DNA from: DRKI01 sp011051875
Lineage (GTDB): Bacteria; Desulfobacterota; Desulfobulbia; Desulfobulbales; Desulfobulbaceae
NCBI GenBank assembly: GCA_026990385.1
Contig: JALXDL010000074.1
Coordinates: 1-56,830 of the forward strand
Length of the DNA stretch: 56,830 bases
Direction: 5' to 3'
Positions 1 to 7,047 of this stretch are shown here, in pieces. The translations under genes and the position numbers were made by a program. Each line of letters starts with the position of its first letter. The first letter of the stretch is position 1. The notes beneath the pieces were generated by a model that saw only the letters and a list, made by a program, of their open reading frames with translations, was not told where the DNA came from and did no database searches.

Positions 1-255
1 GGCGATGAAAAACACCACGCAGATCAGGTACTCGATCCCCTTGATGTGGGTGTAGTATTCCACCAGGGTGTGCGATGAACCGCTGATTCCCGTGGCCTGC
101 AGGTACTGCCTGGCGAGTTCCCCCACTGACCAGCCGGACTGGTACAGAGCAGCGATCATGGCCGACATTGCCCATATGGAAATAAACGCGCTCAATCCTC
201 CGACAAGGGCTCCAAAGATCATCCTTCCCCATTTCCTGTTCTCTGTTCTCTTCAT
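1..255 (-). CDS. Small two-helix membrane protein, family A copy A0 (3' end off window)
   Basis: Reading from the ATG at 255 toward base 1 gives a protein beginning MKRTENRKWGRM, a first hydrophobic helix, a loop with SSHTLVEYYTHIKG, and the start of a second helix; its end lies beyond the window. The loop motif and helix layout match three more genes at 746-1084, 1175-1471 and 2922-3218, so it is a fourth paralogue. A GGGAGG ribosome site precedes the start. A sigma-54 type promoter at 399-414 and a GCAACA-N4-TGTGGC site at 619-634 lie upstream. I do not recognise the family. The two conserved histidines in the loop could bind heme or metal, but that is inference. Confidence 0.75.
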   Translation of the reverse strand, partial: MKRTENRKWGRMIFGALVGGLSAFISIWAMSAMIAALYQSGWSVGELARQYLQATGISGSSHTLVEYYTHIKGIEYLICVVFFIA

Positions 256-398
256 GGTCCGCCTCCCTTGGCTGTCCTGTCGGTGCCGGCCGGGTGTGTT
301 CCCGGCTTCGGCCAGGCCGGATGCAGTGTGCATCACCCGGCTGCGCCGGTTCCGGCCTGCACCATGGTTCAGCACCTGTTGTTCTTTGACTTCACCGT

Positions 399-414
399 TG
401 CAGTTCCTGCGCCA
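399..414 (-). promoter_or_regulatory. Sigma-54 (-24/-12) promoter for A0
   Basis: On the minus strand the sequence reads TGGCGCAGGAACTGCA: GG and GC are separated by exactly 10 bases, as in the sigma-54 consensus TGGCAC-N5-TTGC. It points at the A0 gene about 145 bases away. The rest of 256-745 has no gene I can support; it holds only this promoter and the activator-type palindrome at 618-635. Confidence 0.6.
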
Positions 415-617
415 TCCTGGCCCATTTCGCCTGCTGCCGGTCTTTTTCTGCAGGCGCATCTCGAAACTCCATCCAGGATACCCCTGGTATGGCTGATAGC
501 GGAAGATCGGCCGGTCCGGTCCGGGATCCCCGGCCGCTATCTTGCCGGGGAATGCAGGTCAGGCAGCGCTCCTGTCCTGTTCCGGTGAACCACAAGTGTG
601 GCGGCGCTGCCGTGGAT

Positions 618-635
618 GGCAACAGGAGTGTGGCG
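618..635. promoter_or_regulatory. Candidate activator site (UAS) upstream of A0
   Basis: GCAACA-GGAG-TGTGGC is one mismatch from a GCAACA-N4-TGTTGC palindrome. It lies about 205 bases upstream of the -24/-12 promoter, the usual range for enhancer sites of sigma-54 activators. The same motif occurs near 2641-2666, 13173-13209 and 16567-16588. Confidence 0.45.
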
Positions 636-745
636 GAAGTGTTGTCCTGTTTTCCGTACAGGTTCCAGGGGGTCGTTACGGAAAAACAGTGTTCCGGCCG
701 GGCCGGAACACTGGAGATGGAACTGATTGCAGTGGATCGCGTTGC

Positions 746-1084
746 TCAGTGGCGTGTAGAGACCTTTTCGGTTTTCCGGTTGAGATAGCTGTGAAAGAGC
801 GGGAAGGCTATGAAGAATAGTGCGCAGAGCAGGTATTCCATTCCCTTGATGTGGGAGTAATAGTCCACAAGGGTATGTACTGGAGCCGTCATGCCGGTCG
901 CCTCCAGGTACTGGTGCGCGAGCATGGATACCGACCATTCGGCCTGGTAGAGGGATACGGTAAGGGCTGCCACCGCCCAGATGCCGATGGCGGCAAAGAG
1001 CCAGACTATGAGCAGAACAGAAAATCCACCGATCACCGAGGTATATTCTTTCGATATTTTGCCATCTTGCCGAAGCATTGTCAC
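746..1084 (-). CDS. Small two-helix membrane protein, family A copy A1
   Basis: This 112-residue protein has a first hydrophobic segment at about residues 19-45, a loop carrying HTLVDYYSHIKG at about 70-81, a second hydrophobic segment at about 82-100, and a charged tail. It is clearly paralogous to the proteins at 1-255, 1175-1471 and 2922-3218, but has a longer N-terminus of about 14 residues and more divergent helices. The start at 1084 has AAGGAGAG just upstream. It follows A2 with a 90-base gap and no promoter I can see between them, so co-transcription from the B1 promoter (1885-1900) is likely. Function is unknown; the conserved His pair in the loop is the most useful clue. Confidence 0.8.
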   Translation of the reverse strand: MTMLRQDGKISKEYTSVIGGFSVLLIVWLFAAIGIWAVAALTVSLYQAEWSVSMLAHQYLEATGMTAPVHTLVDYYSHIKGMEYLLCALFFIAFPLFHSYLNRKTEKVSTRH

Positions 1085-1174
1085 TCTCCTTTCTTTCTCC
1101 TGAGCCGTACGTGATTTTGCTGTCTGCCCTGGAACGGAACAGGCGCCGGGTCTGTGGATTGATCCGGACCCTGG

Positions 1175-1471
1175 TCAGCGGCGGACCCTGATTTTCTTCT
1201 CTTCCCTGTTCACATACGTGAAGAAGACCGGGAAGGCGATGAAAAATGCTACGCAGATCAGGTACTCGATCCCCTTGATGTGGGTATAGTAGTCTACCAG
1301 GGTGTGCACGGGGGCCATCATTCCCGTGGCCACCATGTACTGCCGGAGGAGTTCACTGACCGAACCGGCTTCGTGCAGAGCGCTCACCAGGGCGGCCGTT
1401 GCCCACAGACCGATGATGAGGCCGAAGCCGATGATTCCCTTTACAGTTCTTTTCGTGGCATGTTCAGACAT
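1175..1471 (-). CDS. Small two-helix membrane protein, family A copy A2
   Basis: I choose the ATG at 1471 (MSEHATKRTVKG) because GGGAGGT lies a few bases upstream and it gives 98 residues, the same length as A3; a longer upstream reading has no ribosome site. The hydrophobic segments are at about residues 12-32 and 67-88. The loop contains HTLVDYYTHIKG at 56-67, with His56 and His64 conserved in all four copies, and the C-terminus is basic. It lies between B1 (upstream, 163 bases away) and A1 (downstream). This family A protein following a family B protein repeats the B3-A3 arrangement at 2922-3502. No known domain recognised. Confidence 0.85.
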   Translation of the reverse strand: MSEHATKRTVKGIIGFGLIIGLWATAALVSALHEAGSVSELLRQYMVATGMMAPVHTLVDYYTHIKGIEYLICVAFFIAFPVFFTYVNREEKKIRVRR

Positions 1472-1634
1472 GGTATGTACCTCCCTGTTGAGTTGTATCG
1501 TATGTTCCGGCCTGCTGAAGCAGCCTGATACTCTCATCCCGGTACCAACGACCCTGTGGCAAGGTGCCGGGTATTTTCATTACCTGCTCTGTCCGGGACC
1601 GGAACCGGCATGGCCAGCCGGGAATCTCTCCCCA

Positions 1635-1832
1635 TCAACCGCCGGTTATCGCGCCCAGTAATCCTCCAGCCAGTTCACCGACCCCACAGTTCGCCAGTCC
1701 CCCGATCATGCAGGCCAGTCCCCAGATGCCCACCAGGATCGCCAGGGCGATGCCGACACCCAGGGTGAACCGTGATACCTCGTGGCCGACGTCGGCCTGT
1801 GTTCCCGTTGCCTTGCGTGTTGCAGTTTTCAT
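1635..1832 (-). CDS. 65-aa single-helix membrane protein, family B copy B1
   Basis: The start at 1832 (MKTATRK) gives exactly 65 residues, like its three paralogues at 2247-2444, 3305-3502 and 4176-4373. After a polar N-terminus of about 20 residues containing HEVSRFTLGVG there is one hydrophobic helix (about 22-46) carrying GIWGLACMIGGL, then a short Gly-rich tail ending AITGG. Residues common to the family are the Glu before the helix, the Trp in the helix, Cys41, the Gly-Gly pair and the ITGG end. A sigma-54 promoter lies about 55-70 bases upstream. The function is unknown. It is likely the first gene of a B1-A2-A1 transcript. Confidence 0.85.
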   Translation of the reverse strand: MKTATRKATGTQADVGHEVSRFTLGVGIALAILVGIWGLACMIGGLANCGVGELAGGLLGAITGG

Positions 1833-1884
1833 GGTCGTCCTCCCTGGTGTCTGTTGCAGTGGTGTTGCCTGTTGCTCCCTGCAT

Positions 1885-1900
1885 TGCAGGGAGAATGCCA
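1885..1900 (-). promoter_or_regulatory. Sigma-54 promoter for B1 (B1-A2-A1 unit)
   Basis: The minus strand reads TGGCATTCTCCCTGCA with GG and GC 10 bases apart. Transcription would begin about 40 bases before the B1 start codon. Further upstream (about 1965-2080) are several GTGTGGC and TGTTGCC half-sites resembling the array palindrome but less regular. Confidence 0.7.
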
Positions 1901-2191
1901 GGGGTAACGGGAAGGTGACTTGAAGATGGACTGTTCCGCATGGTGTTGATGTTTCGCTGAAAAATTTCCTCTTCATATGGAGTGCGGCCCGGTATTGCGA
2001 AAAGCGTGCATTCTGCAGGTGTGGCATAGTGTGGCGCCGGGATGCAGGGTGTTGTTTTGATGGCGCACAGGTGTTGCCCCGTATCATGGACAGGTTGCCG
2101 GGGGATGGCCATGACCGTGGTTGGCGGCAGCAAGCAGGCAGGAGTGTTTGGTCGGGATGGGGCCGGGAAACAGAGGCACTGGCCGGGACAT

Positions 2192-2222
2192 AAAAAAACC
2201 ACGGCCCCTCACGGAGCCGTGG
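2192..2222 (-). terminator. Rho-independent terminator after B2
   Basis: On the minus strand CCACGGC and GCCGTGG form a stem closed by a short loop and followed by seven T residues (A run at 2192-2198 on plus). It lies just 25 bases past the B2 stop codon, so B2 is probably a one-gene transcript. Confidence 0.85.
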
Positions 2223-2246
2223 TCTCTACCTACCGGTTAAGGGTTG

Positions 2247-2444
2247 TCATGCGCCGGTTACCGCGGCCAGGAACCCCCGCAGCAGCTCGGCGGCACCACA
2301 GTTTGCCAGTCCGCCGATCATGCAGGCGAAACCCCAGATCCCGACCAGGGTGGCCATGGCGATTCCTGCATGCAGGGTGAATCTTGTTGCCTCGTATCCG
2401 ACATCCGTTCTCGTCTCGGTCTTTGCAGTGGTGATAGCCTTCAT
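2247..2444 (-). CDS. 65-aa single-helix membrane protein, family B copy B2
   Basis: This 65-residue paralogue of B1 has a polar N-terminus with TETRTDVGYEATRFTL, one hydrophobic helix at about 22-46 with GIWGFACMIGGL, and a tail ending AVTGA. The N-terminal half is almost identical to that of B3 (3305-3502), suggesting a recent duplication or gene conversion. It has its own sigma-54 promoter (2505-2520), two palindromic activator-type sites (2641-2666, 2689-2703) and its own terminator (2192-2222), so it is an independently controlled single-gene unit. Function unknown. Confidence 0.85.
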   Translation of the reverse strand: MKAITTAKTETRTDVGYEATRFTLHAGIAMATLVGIWGFACMIGGLANCGAAELLRGFLAAVTGA

Positions 2445-2504
2445 GGTGTCCTCCTGTATCGTTTAAGTATTTGTTCTGTGATCGGTTCTCTTTGCCCTTG
2501 ATGT

Positions 2505-2520
2505 TGCATCAACGGTGCCA
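2505..2520 (-). promoter_or_regulatory. Sigma-54 promoter for B2
   Basis: The minus strand reads TGGCACCGTTGATGCA. The TGGCAC box is perfect and GG-GC spacing is 10, making it one of the two best matches in the window. It lies 61-76 bases upstream of the B2 start codon. The remainder of 2521-2921 contains the activator sites and the A3 terminator, with no gene I can support. Confidence 0.8.
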
Positions 2521-2640
2521 GAAAACGACAAGAAAGGTCTGTTGCGCAAGTTTTTGTAACTGGTTGTAATTGCAGAGCTATTATCCTTGTCATCAGCAAG
2601 GGGCCCCGGGGGTGTCGCAGGGCTGGTTGCCTTGCCACAC

Positions 2641-2666
2641 CCCGTGCTACATGAGTGTTGCACGGG
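2641..2666. promoter_or_regulatory. Activator palindrome (UAS) upstream of B2
   Basis: CCCGTGCTACA-TGAG-TGTTGCACGGG is an inverted repeat with 11-base arms matching at 10 of 11 positions and a 4-base centre. A second palindrome, GCAACA-TGG-TGTTGC at 2689-2703, lies beside it. Both sit 120-180 bases upstream of the -24/-12 promoter, as expected for sites of a sigma-54 activator such as the one encoded at 13331-15154. Confidence 0.6.
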
Positions 2667-2862
2667 TGTGGCGGAAACGTCTGCGGATGCAACATGGTGT
2701 TGCGCTTTTTTCAGGATAGGTCTGCCGTGCAAAAGAAGGCCTCCTCCGCTGGAGCGGGCACGGCCATGATGACTACAGCCGGTTCCTGATCCTGGTTGTG
2801 ACATTGCTGGGCGAGTTGCGGGGACGAAGCGGGCTGGTCACTGTGGGCAGTGATTGCCAGCT

Positions 2863-2897
2863 AAAAAGAAAACCCGGCCATGGCCGGGTTTTCTTTC
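2863..2897 (-). terminator. Terminator after A3 (symmetrical)
   Basis: AAACCCGGCC-ATGG-style symmetry: ACCCGGCCATGGCCGGGT is a perfect palindrome flanked by an A run on the left and a T run on the right, so it could stop transcription from either side. It lies 25 bases after the A3 stop codon on the minus strand. Confidence 0.8.
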
Positions 2898-2921
2898 ATT
2901 CTGGAAAAGTGGCCGGTGTCT

Positions 2922-3218
2922 TCAATTGCGGATCCTGACGCTCTTTTTTTCCCTGTTGACGTAGTTGAAAAAGATGGGGAAGGCGACAAAGAATGCCGCA
3001 CAGATCAGGTATTCGATGCCCTTGATGTGGGTGTAATAGTCCACCAGCGTGTGCACTGGTGTGATCATGCCGGTGGCGATCATGTACTGCCGGGCCAACG
3101 CAGTGATGGATCCGGCGTCATGCAGGGCCGCGATCAGTGCCGCTGTTGCCCATAAGCCGATGATGGCGCCGAAGCCGAGGACCACCATGGCCGCTCTTTT
3201 GTTCTTTTGTTCCTTCAT
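2922..3218 (-). CDS. Small two-helix membrane protein, family A copy A3
   Basis: This 98-residue protein is nearly the same as A2: hydrophobic helix at about 12-32 (IIGLWATAALIAALH), loop with HTLVDYYTHIKG at 56-67, second helix at about 67-88, and a basic C-terminus. A CAGGAG ribosome site precedes the ATG at 3218. It follows B3 at 86 bases with a perfect 13-base inverted repeat (3262-3288) in between and no promoter seen, so B3 and A3 are probably one transcript ending at the terminator at 2863-2897. The conserved B-then-A order suggests that the two families may act together. No known family recognised. Confidence 0.85.
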   Translation of the reverse strand: MKEQKNKRAAMVVLGFGAIIGLWATAALIAALHDAGSITALARQYMIATGMITPVHTLVDYYTHIKGIEYLICAAFFVAFPIFFNYVNREKKSVRIRN

Positions 3219-3261
3219 TGTTTATTCTCCTGCGCAAATGGGTGCTGGTGTGCCATCATGT

Positions 3262-3288
3262 CACTGCCTGCCGTGACGGCAGGCAGTG
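3262..3288. repeat. Perfect 13-bp inverted repeat between B3 and A3
   Basis: CACTGCCTGCCGT and its exact complement flank a single central base. In RNA this is a very stable hairpin inside the presumed B3-A3 transcript. No T run follows on either strand, so it looks more like an mRNA stability or partial-attenuation element than a simple terminator. Confidence 0.7.
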
Positions 3289-3304
3289 TTCGGTGGCCAG
3301 AGGG

Positions 3305-3502
3305 TCATCCGCCGGTGATTGCGGTCAGGAATCCCCGCAGAAGCTGTCCGCCGCCGCAGGTTGCCAGGCCGCCGATCATGCAGGCAAATCCCCACATTCC
3401 AATCAGGGCTGCCAGGGCCATGCCAACGCCCAGGGTGAACCGTGAAACCTCGTATCCGACATCCGTTCTCGTCTCGGTCTTTGCTGTGCTTGTAGCTCTC
3501 AT
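3305..3502 (-). CDS. 65-aa single-helix membrane protein, family B copy B3
   Basis: This 65-residue member of family B has N-terminus TETRTDVGYEVSRFTL, one helix with GMWGFACMIGGL, and an end AITGG. It shares its N-terminal half with B2 and the EVSRFTLGVG stretch with B1. A sigma-54 promoter at 3560-3575 lies upstream, with a TTGCAAC-T-GTTGCAA palindrome further up at 3742-3756. It is the first gene of a probable B3-A3 pair. Function unknown; it is too short for an enzyme and looks like a small subunit or regulator in the inner membrane. Confidence 0.85.
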   Translation of the reverse strand: MRATSTAKTETRTDVGYEVSRFTLGVGMALAALIGMWGFACMIGGLATCGGGQLLRGFLTAITGG

Positions 3503-3559
3503 GATGTCCTCCTTGTCGTTTGTGTCGCTGGTATTTTGCAGGCTGTTTGCCTTATGTAC

Positions 3560-3575
3560 TGCATGGGGGATGCCA
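3560..3575 (-). promoter_or_regulatory. Sigma-54 promoter for B3-A3
   Basis: The minus strand reads TGGCATCCCCCATGCA with GG and GC 10 bases apart, 58-73 bases before the B3 start codon. Confidence 0.7.
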
Positions 3576-3741
3576 ATAGCGGACCTGGCAGCTCTTTTGG
3601 TCCCTAACGGTTTGAAAAAACAGTTTGTTTTTCATGCGGCCAACTGGAGGCTCGTGGCTGGCGGTACGGAACAAGAGCCGGGTGCGACACCTGGCACGAC
3701 AGTGGTGTGGCAGAAGGGGATGCGCCGAAGGCACGAATGTG

Positions 3742-3756
3742 TTGCAACTGTTGCAA
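3742..3756. promoter_or_regulatory. Candidate activator site upstream of B3
   Basis: TTGCAAC-T-GTTGCAA is a perfect palindrome about 170 bases upstream of the B3 promoter. It contains the same TGTTGCAA core as the other sites, though with a shorter centre than the N4 form. A looser GACA-N4-TGTGGCA site lies at about 3695-3712. Confidence 0.4.
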
Positions 3757-3859
3757 ACTATTGTGGAGAGGTTGCTGTCCCGAAGGGGGATCCTGGTCCC
3801 TGGCCCCATATTTCACAAGGGTCGTCGCGAAAGGTCTGAAAATGCCATGAATGCAAGGA

Positions 3860-3920
3860 ACAGCGCAAAAAGGTCCGCAAGCATATTGTGAAATATTCCG
3901 GTGAATCCTTTTTGCGCTGT
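3860..3920. repeat. Perfect 14-bp inverted repeat, 33-base loop
   Basis: ACAGCGCAAAAAGG at 3860-3873 is repeated exactly inverted at 3907-3920. It lies in the 670-base gap between B3 and B4 (3503-4175), which otherwise holds only the B3 promoter and upstream sites; I see no gene in the gap. It could fold as a hairpin at the 3' side of the B4 transcript or serve as a protein site. Confidence 0.65.
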
Positions 3921-4175
3921 GACGCAGCAGGCATGCTGTTTTCGGACCTTGCAGCAGAGCGCTTGTGAAGTATGCGGGCCAGCACCTGCAGACGAGCATG
4001 GATGCTTACTGTCCGGGGCCGGCGGCCGGACAGTCGCCCGGATCCTTGCCTGTTGCCGGATCATCTTTGCCGGCCGTGTGACGGAAGCGGGCCGGGAAAA
4101 CCCGGGCAGGCAGAGAACCTTTGTGGCGCTGGTGCGGGAAGAGTGAAGAGGAGGGCAGGCGGGAAAGGCGGTGGC

Positions 4176-4373
4176 TCATCCACCGGTTACGGCAATGATA
4201 AATCCTTTCATCAACCCGGCAGGGCCGTTTATGGTCAGTCCGCCGATCAGGCAGGCAAAACTCCATACAGCGATGAGGGCGGCCATGACCAGGCAGACGG
4301 CCAGGAGAAAGGTTGAGATTTCATGCTCGATATCCATCGGGATTTCCGTTGTTGAAAAGGTCTCTGTCTTCAT
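4176..4373 (-). CDS. 65-aa single-helix membrane protein, family B copy B4
   Basis: This is the most divergent family B member, still exactly 65 residues. The N-terminus has EIPMDIEHEISTFLL, the helix VWSFACLIGGL, and the end AVTGG. The Glu before the helix, Trp, Cys, Gly-Gly and TGG end are kept. It is transcribed on the minus strand from its own sigma-54 promoter (4433-4448), with an activator-like site at 4601-4618. It is the outermost member of the array, closest to the histidine kinase gene at 4850-6778. Function unknown. Confidence 0.8.
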   Translation of the reverse strand: MKTETFSTTEIPMDIEHEISTFLLAVCLVMAALIAVWSFACLIGGLTINGPAGLMKGFIIAVTGG

Positions 4374-4432
4374 GGCGGCTTCTCCCCGGGTGAATGGTTC
4401 CGGATGGTTTGATGCTCCCTTGTGCTCTCTTT

Positions 4433-4448
4433 TGCATGTGCAGTGCCA
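4433..4448 (-). promoter_or_regulatory. Sigma-54 promoter for B4
   Basis: The minus strand reads TGGCACTGCACATGCA: perfect TGGCAC box and GG-GC spacing of 10, at 60-75 bases before the B4 start codon. The stretch 4374-4849 has no gene; it holds this promoter, the activator-like site at 4601-4618 and a copy of the dispersed repeat at 4633-4735. Confidence 0.8.
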
Positions 4449-4600
4449 GAAGCGGTCCCTGGGCCCCGCTGATCGTGTATTGTGGTGAATTTCAAAGTAA
4501 ATTTTGCCAAGGATGCAGGCTGTCGATCCCTTGTCCGGGGTGGGCGGAGAAGGATTGTTCTCCCGCAGAAGCGTGGCATGGATGGTGGAATTGTTGCAGA

Positions 4601-4618
4601 TGCACCGCTACTGTGGCA
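4601..4618. promoter_or_regulatory. Candidate activator site upstream of B4
   Basis: TGCACCG-CTAC-TGTGGCA matches the TGCAACA-N4-TGTTGCA pattern at five of seven positions in one arm and six of seven in the other. It is about 155 bases upstream of the B4 promoter. Confidence 0.4.
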
Positions 4619-4632
4619 CAGGGATGACTGGA

Positions 4633-4735
4633 TTGTCACAGGCACCCCGTTTCTGCACGGTCGCGACGGCCCGCACAGAGGGCCTGTGGTGAGCCGGCAC
4701 ACCTGCGCGGATACGGGGCAACAGGTTTTGAGGAT
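4633..4735 (-). repeat. Dispersed intergenic repeat, copy 1
   Basis: Read on the minus strand, this stretch has CATCCTCAAAA, then GTGTGCCGGCTC, GCCCTCTGTGCGGGCCG, GCGACCGTGCAGAAACGG and GTGCCTGTGACAA, in the same order as copies at 16953-17066, 19689-19760 and 51010-51103. CAGG near the start can pair with CCTG near the end, and GGCC/GGGCC form an inner hairpin, so it may be a structured repeat. Confidence 0.65.
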
Positions 4736-4849
4736 GGGATCGGTTACGGGATGACGGACGATGAGTCCGGGTGCCGTGAACGTTTGCGACGATGAGGATG
4801 CCTTGCATCTGCCGGGCATGGCCATGCTCCGGCGCAGGCCTGTTGCCGA

Positions 4850-6778
4850 TCAGGCCAGGGGCAGATTGATGGAGCAGCGGGTATTGTCCTGGCCTGTTTC
4901 CTCGAAGATCAGGTTCCCGTCCATGGACTGAACCAGTTGCCTGCAGGCGGCCAATGAGGGCCACGGTCCCGGCGGCCCGGTTTCCATGTGCATCTCCACG
5001 GGGCAGTTGTCGATCCTGATAAGAAGCCGGTGGTCTGGATTGCCGGGGTCCCGGAGGCAGGAAACGTGAATCTGCTGCCGGATCGCCGGGTTCTGCCTGA
5101 GCAGGGAGGCGCGGATCTTCTCGAGTATGGTCAGCAGGACAATCTGCAGTTTTGCGGTCTGTATCGTGATTTCGGGCAACCTTTCATCAAGATCGGCCTG
5201 GATATCGATTCGCTCGCGTTTGAGTTGTCCCTGCACGAGCTGGAGAATTTCTTCGATCAGCCTGGCCGGCCTGGACTTTTCCGCCTCGGCAGCGGACCGG
5301 CCGGCGATTCGGTGCAGGGTGGCCGAGAGGCGGCAGATTTTTTGTTCCTCGGCATGGAGCCGCCGCAGAATCCTGGTCTCTTCCTCATTCCGCTGCGAAT
5401 CCGAGGCAAGGTCGATGAGGGCCTGGGAGTAGTTCAGTGAGCCATTGGCGATATTGGTCATCTCGTGGGCCACGTCGGCGGCCAGGGCACCGATGATCGA
5501 AAACTGGTAGAGCCGGAAAATGTTTTCCATGCTCACCATGGTACCGGCCCTGTTCCGCGTCTGGACCTGGATGACCTGCTGCATGAGCAGGTTGAGCATC
5601 TCCATCTGGACCGGTCCGAAGCTGTCGGGCTCCGGTGAGCAGATGGTGATCACGCCCAGGGTGCCATCCCCGCCTGCCACCGGAAACGAGGCGCAGGCCA
5701 CCTGGTCGGGATCAAAAGGCAGGGGCGCGTTGGCCAGTTCGGGAATCCCGCCGAGCGACGTGGTGCCGATGCAGGGCCGGCCGCTCTCCATGGCGCTGAT
5801 GGCCGTGGTGCACAGCGTGGCGCCCTGGCGGCAGAACTCCCGCAGGTAGCGCACCAGTTGCTGACATTCGATGGGGGCGTGGGCCAGGCAGCCGCATCCC
5901 GCCACCGGCACCGGGTAGGAGCGGCCCTCGTTCACCATGCCGGCCCAGACCATGATGTAGTCCGGGTTGGTCAGCAGGGCCTGGCAGAGGGTTTCCCAAC
6001 GCTCCTGGTCGTTCATTTCCACGGTCAGGGTCTGGAGGGCATTTTCCAGGCAGCGCAGCATGTTGGTCAGGAGGGTTTTTTCCCTGGTGACCCGTTCAAT
6101 CAGTTTTTCCAGCGCCTGGATGGAGATCGCCCTTTTCTGATCGGTATCGCCGTTCTCCTCCAGGGCGGCAAGAACGGTTCGGCTGAGCCGCAGCAGGGGC
6201 TCCGCCAGGGTGCGGTTTATCAGGAACAGCATGCTGCTCATGATGAAGACCACCAGGGCCAGTGTGCCGACAATCACCTTGTGCAGGCCAAGCAGCAGCG
6301 AGTTGGTGTATCCTGCCAACAGTTCATGGAAGCGAAGAAACCGGCCGCTGATGGAGCGGAGGGACCGGTTCAGCCGGCGGATCTTTTCCGCCTGCTGCCC
6401 GCCTTCTTCCTGCACCGACCTGAGCTGGACCACCAGGCCGACCAGGTCGATCTGGGAAATAAAGGAGAGTTTGAACTCCTCCGGGATAAGGATATCGTTG
6501 ATGATGGTCTTCAGTTCCTTGTCAAAGCTGCGGATCTCCCGGCTGATCTCCTGGACGTCGAGATGGCTGCCGGTGAGCAGGGCCTCGTTGATATGTTCCT
6601 TGATGGACGTGAACTGGAAGAGCAGGTCGTTGCTGCGGGCAACGACCTGGTCACAGTGCCGATAGAGGAGGTACTGGCGGACACCAAGACCGGTGATGGA
6701 GACAAGCAGCAGGATGATGATGCCGGTCATGACCTGAAATGTTTTCCTGATTTCCATGTTCTGTAAGAAGTGCGTCAT
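4850..6778 (-). CDS. Membrane sensor histidine kinase with GAF domain and degenerate ATPase
   Basis: The 642-residue protein has a membrane segment near residues 17-37, a helical periplasmic region, a second membrane segment near 170-192 with a short HAMP-like stretch, a GAF-like domain at about 255-405, and a dimerisation helix with the phospho-accepting His438 in ADVAHEMTN. The C-terminal catalytic domain is poorly conserved: where an N-box Asn is expected the sequence reads LQIVLLTILEKIRASL, and G-boxes are weak although LVQSMDGNLIFEE and a SINLPL end remain. It may have reduced ATPase activity or need a partner. Its likely partner is the sigma-54 response regulator at 13331-15154, inferred from location. 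It lies between the small-protein array and the NrfD operon on the same strand. Confidence 0.8.
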   Translation of the reverse strand: MTHFLQNMEIRKTFQVMTGIIILLLVSITGLGVRQYLLYRHCDQVVARSNDLLFQFTSIKEHINEALLTGSHLDVQEISREIRSFDKELKTIINDILIPEEFKLSFISQIDLVGLVVQLRSVQEEGGQQAEKIRRLNRSLRSISGRFLRFHELLAGYTNSLLLGLHKVIVGTLALVVFIMSSMLFLINRTLAEPLLRLSRTVLAALEENGDTDQKRAISIQALEKLIERVTREKTLLTNMLRCLENALQTLTVEMNDQERWETLCQALLTNPDYIMVWAGMVNEGRSYPVPVAGCGCLAHAPIECQQLVRYLREFCRQGATLCTTAISAMESGRPCIGTTSLGGIPELANAPLPFDPDQVACASFPVAGGDGTLGVITICSPEPDSFGPVQMEMLNLLMQQVIQVQTRNRAGTMVSMENIFRLYQFSIIGALAADVAHEMTNIANGSLNYSQALIDLASDSQRNEEETRILRRLHAEEQKICRLSATLHRIAGRSAAEAEKSRPARLIEEILQLVQGQLKRERIDIQADLDERLPEITIQTAKLQIVLLTILEKIRASLLRQNPAIRQQIHVSCLRDPGNPDHRLLIRIDNCPVEMHMETGPPGPWPSLAACRQLVQSMDGNLIFEETGQDNTRCSINLPLA

Positions 6779-6844
6779 GGTGTGCCGGAAACTCCTTCCC
6801 GAATCGAGGTTTCATCTATCTGCATCTGCTTCGCTGCTCCGCCT

Positions 6845-6882
6845 GTGGTGTTCCGTGCATGGCTACTGCAACGAAACACCAC
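6845..6882. promoter_or_regulatory. Inverted repeat upstream of the kinase gene
   Basis: GTGGTGTTCCG and CGAAACACCAC are inverted copies (10 of 11) separated by 16 bases, about 65-105 bases before the kinase start codon. It could be an operator or an RNA hairpin. I found no -24/-12 promoter here. The remainder of the 6779-7097 gap holds only the GC-rich hairpin at 7048-7093. Confidence 0.4.
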
Positions 6883-7047
6883 AAAACCCGCGTTTTGGGG
6901 CACCAATGGAAATCGCTCGGTTGAGGTCAAGGTAATTGCATATCCACCTGATCCGTGACTGTCTGCTTACGTGACCGTGACCGCTATCCTTGCCGGAGAT
7001 TCCGGGTGGTTGCAATCCGTGCTTTTCGGTGCGGCCGGGTCACGGTT

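Noticed and set aside
1635..2444. Family B proteins as bacteriocin precursors (small, Gly-rich, with a GG pair).
   Set aside because: The GG is inside a hydrophobic helix, there is no leader/core layout, and no transporter, peptidase or immunity gene is nearby.
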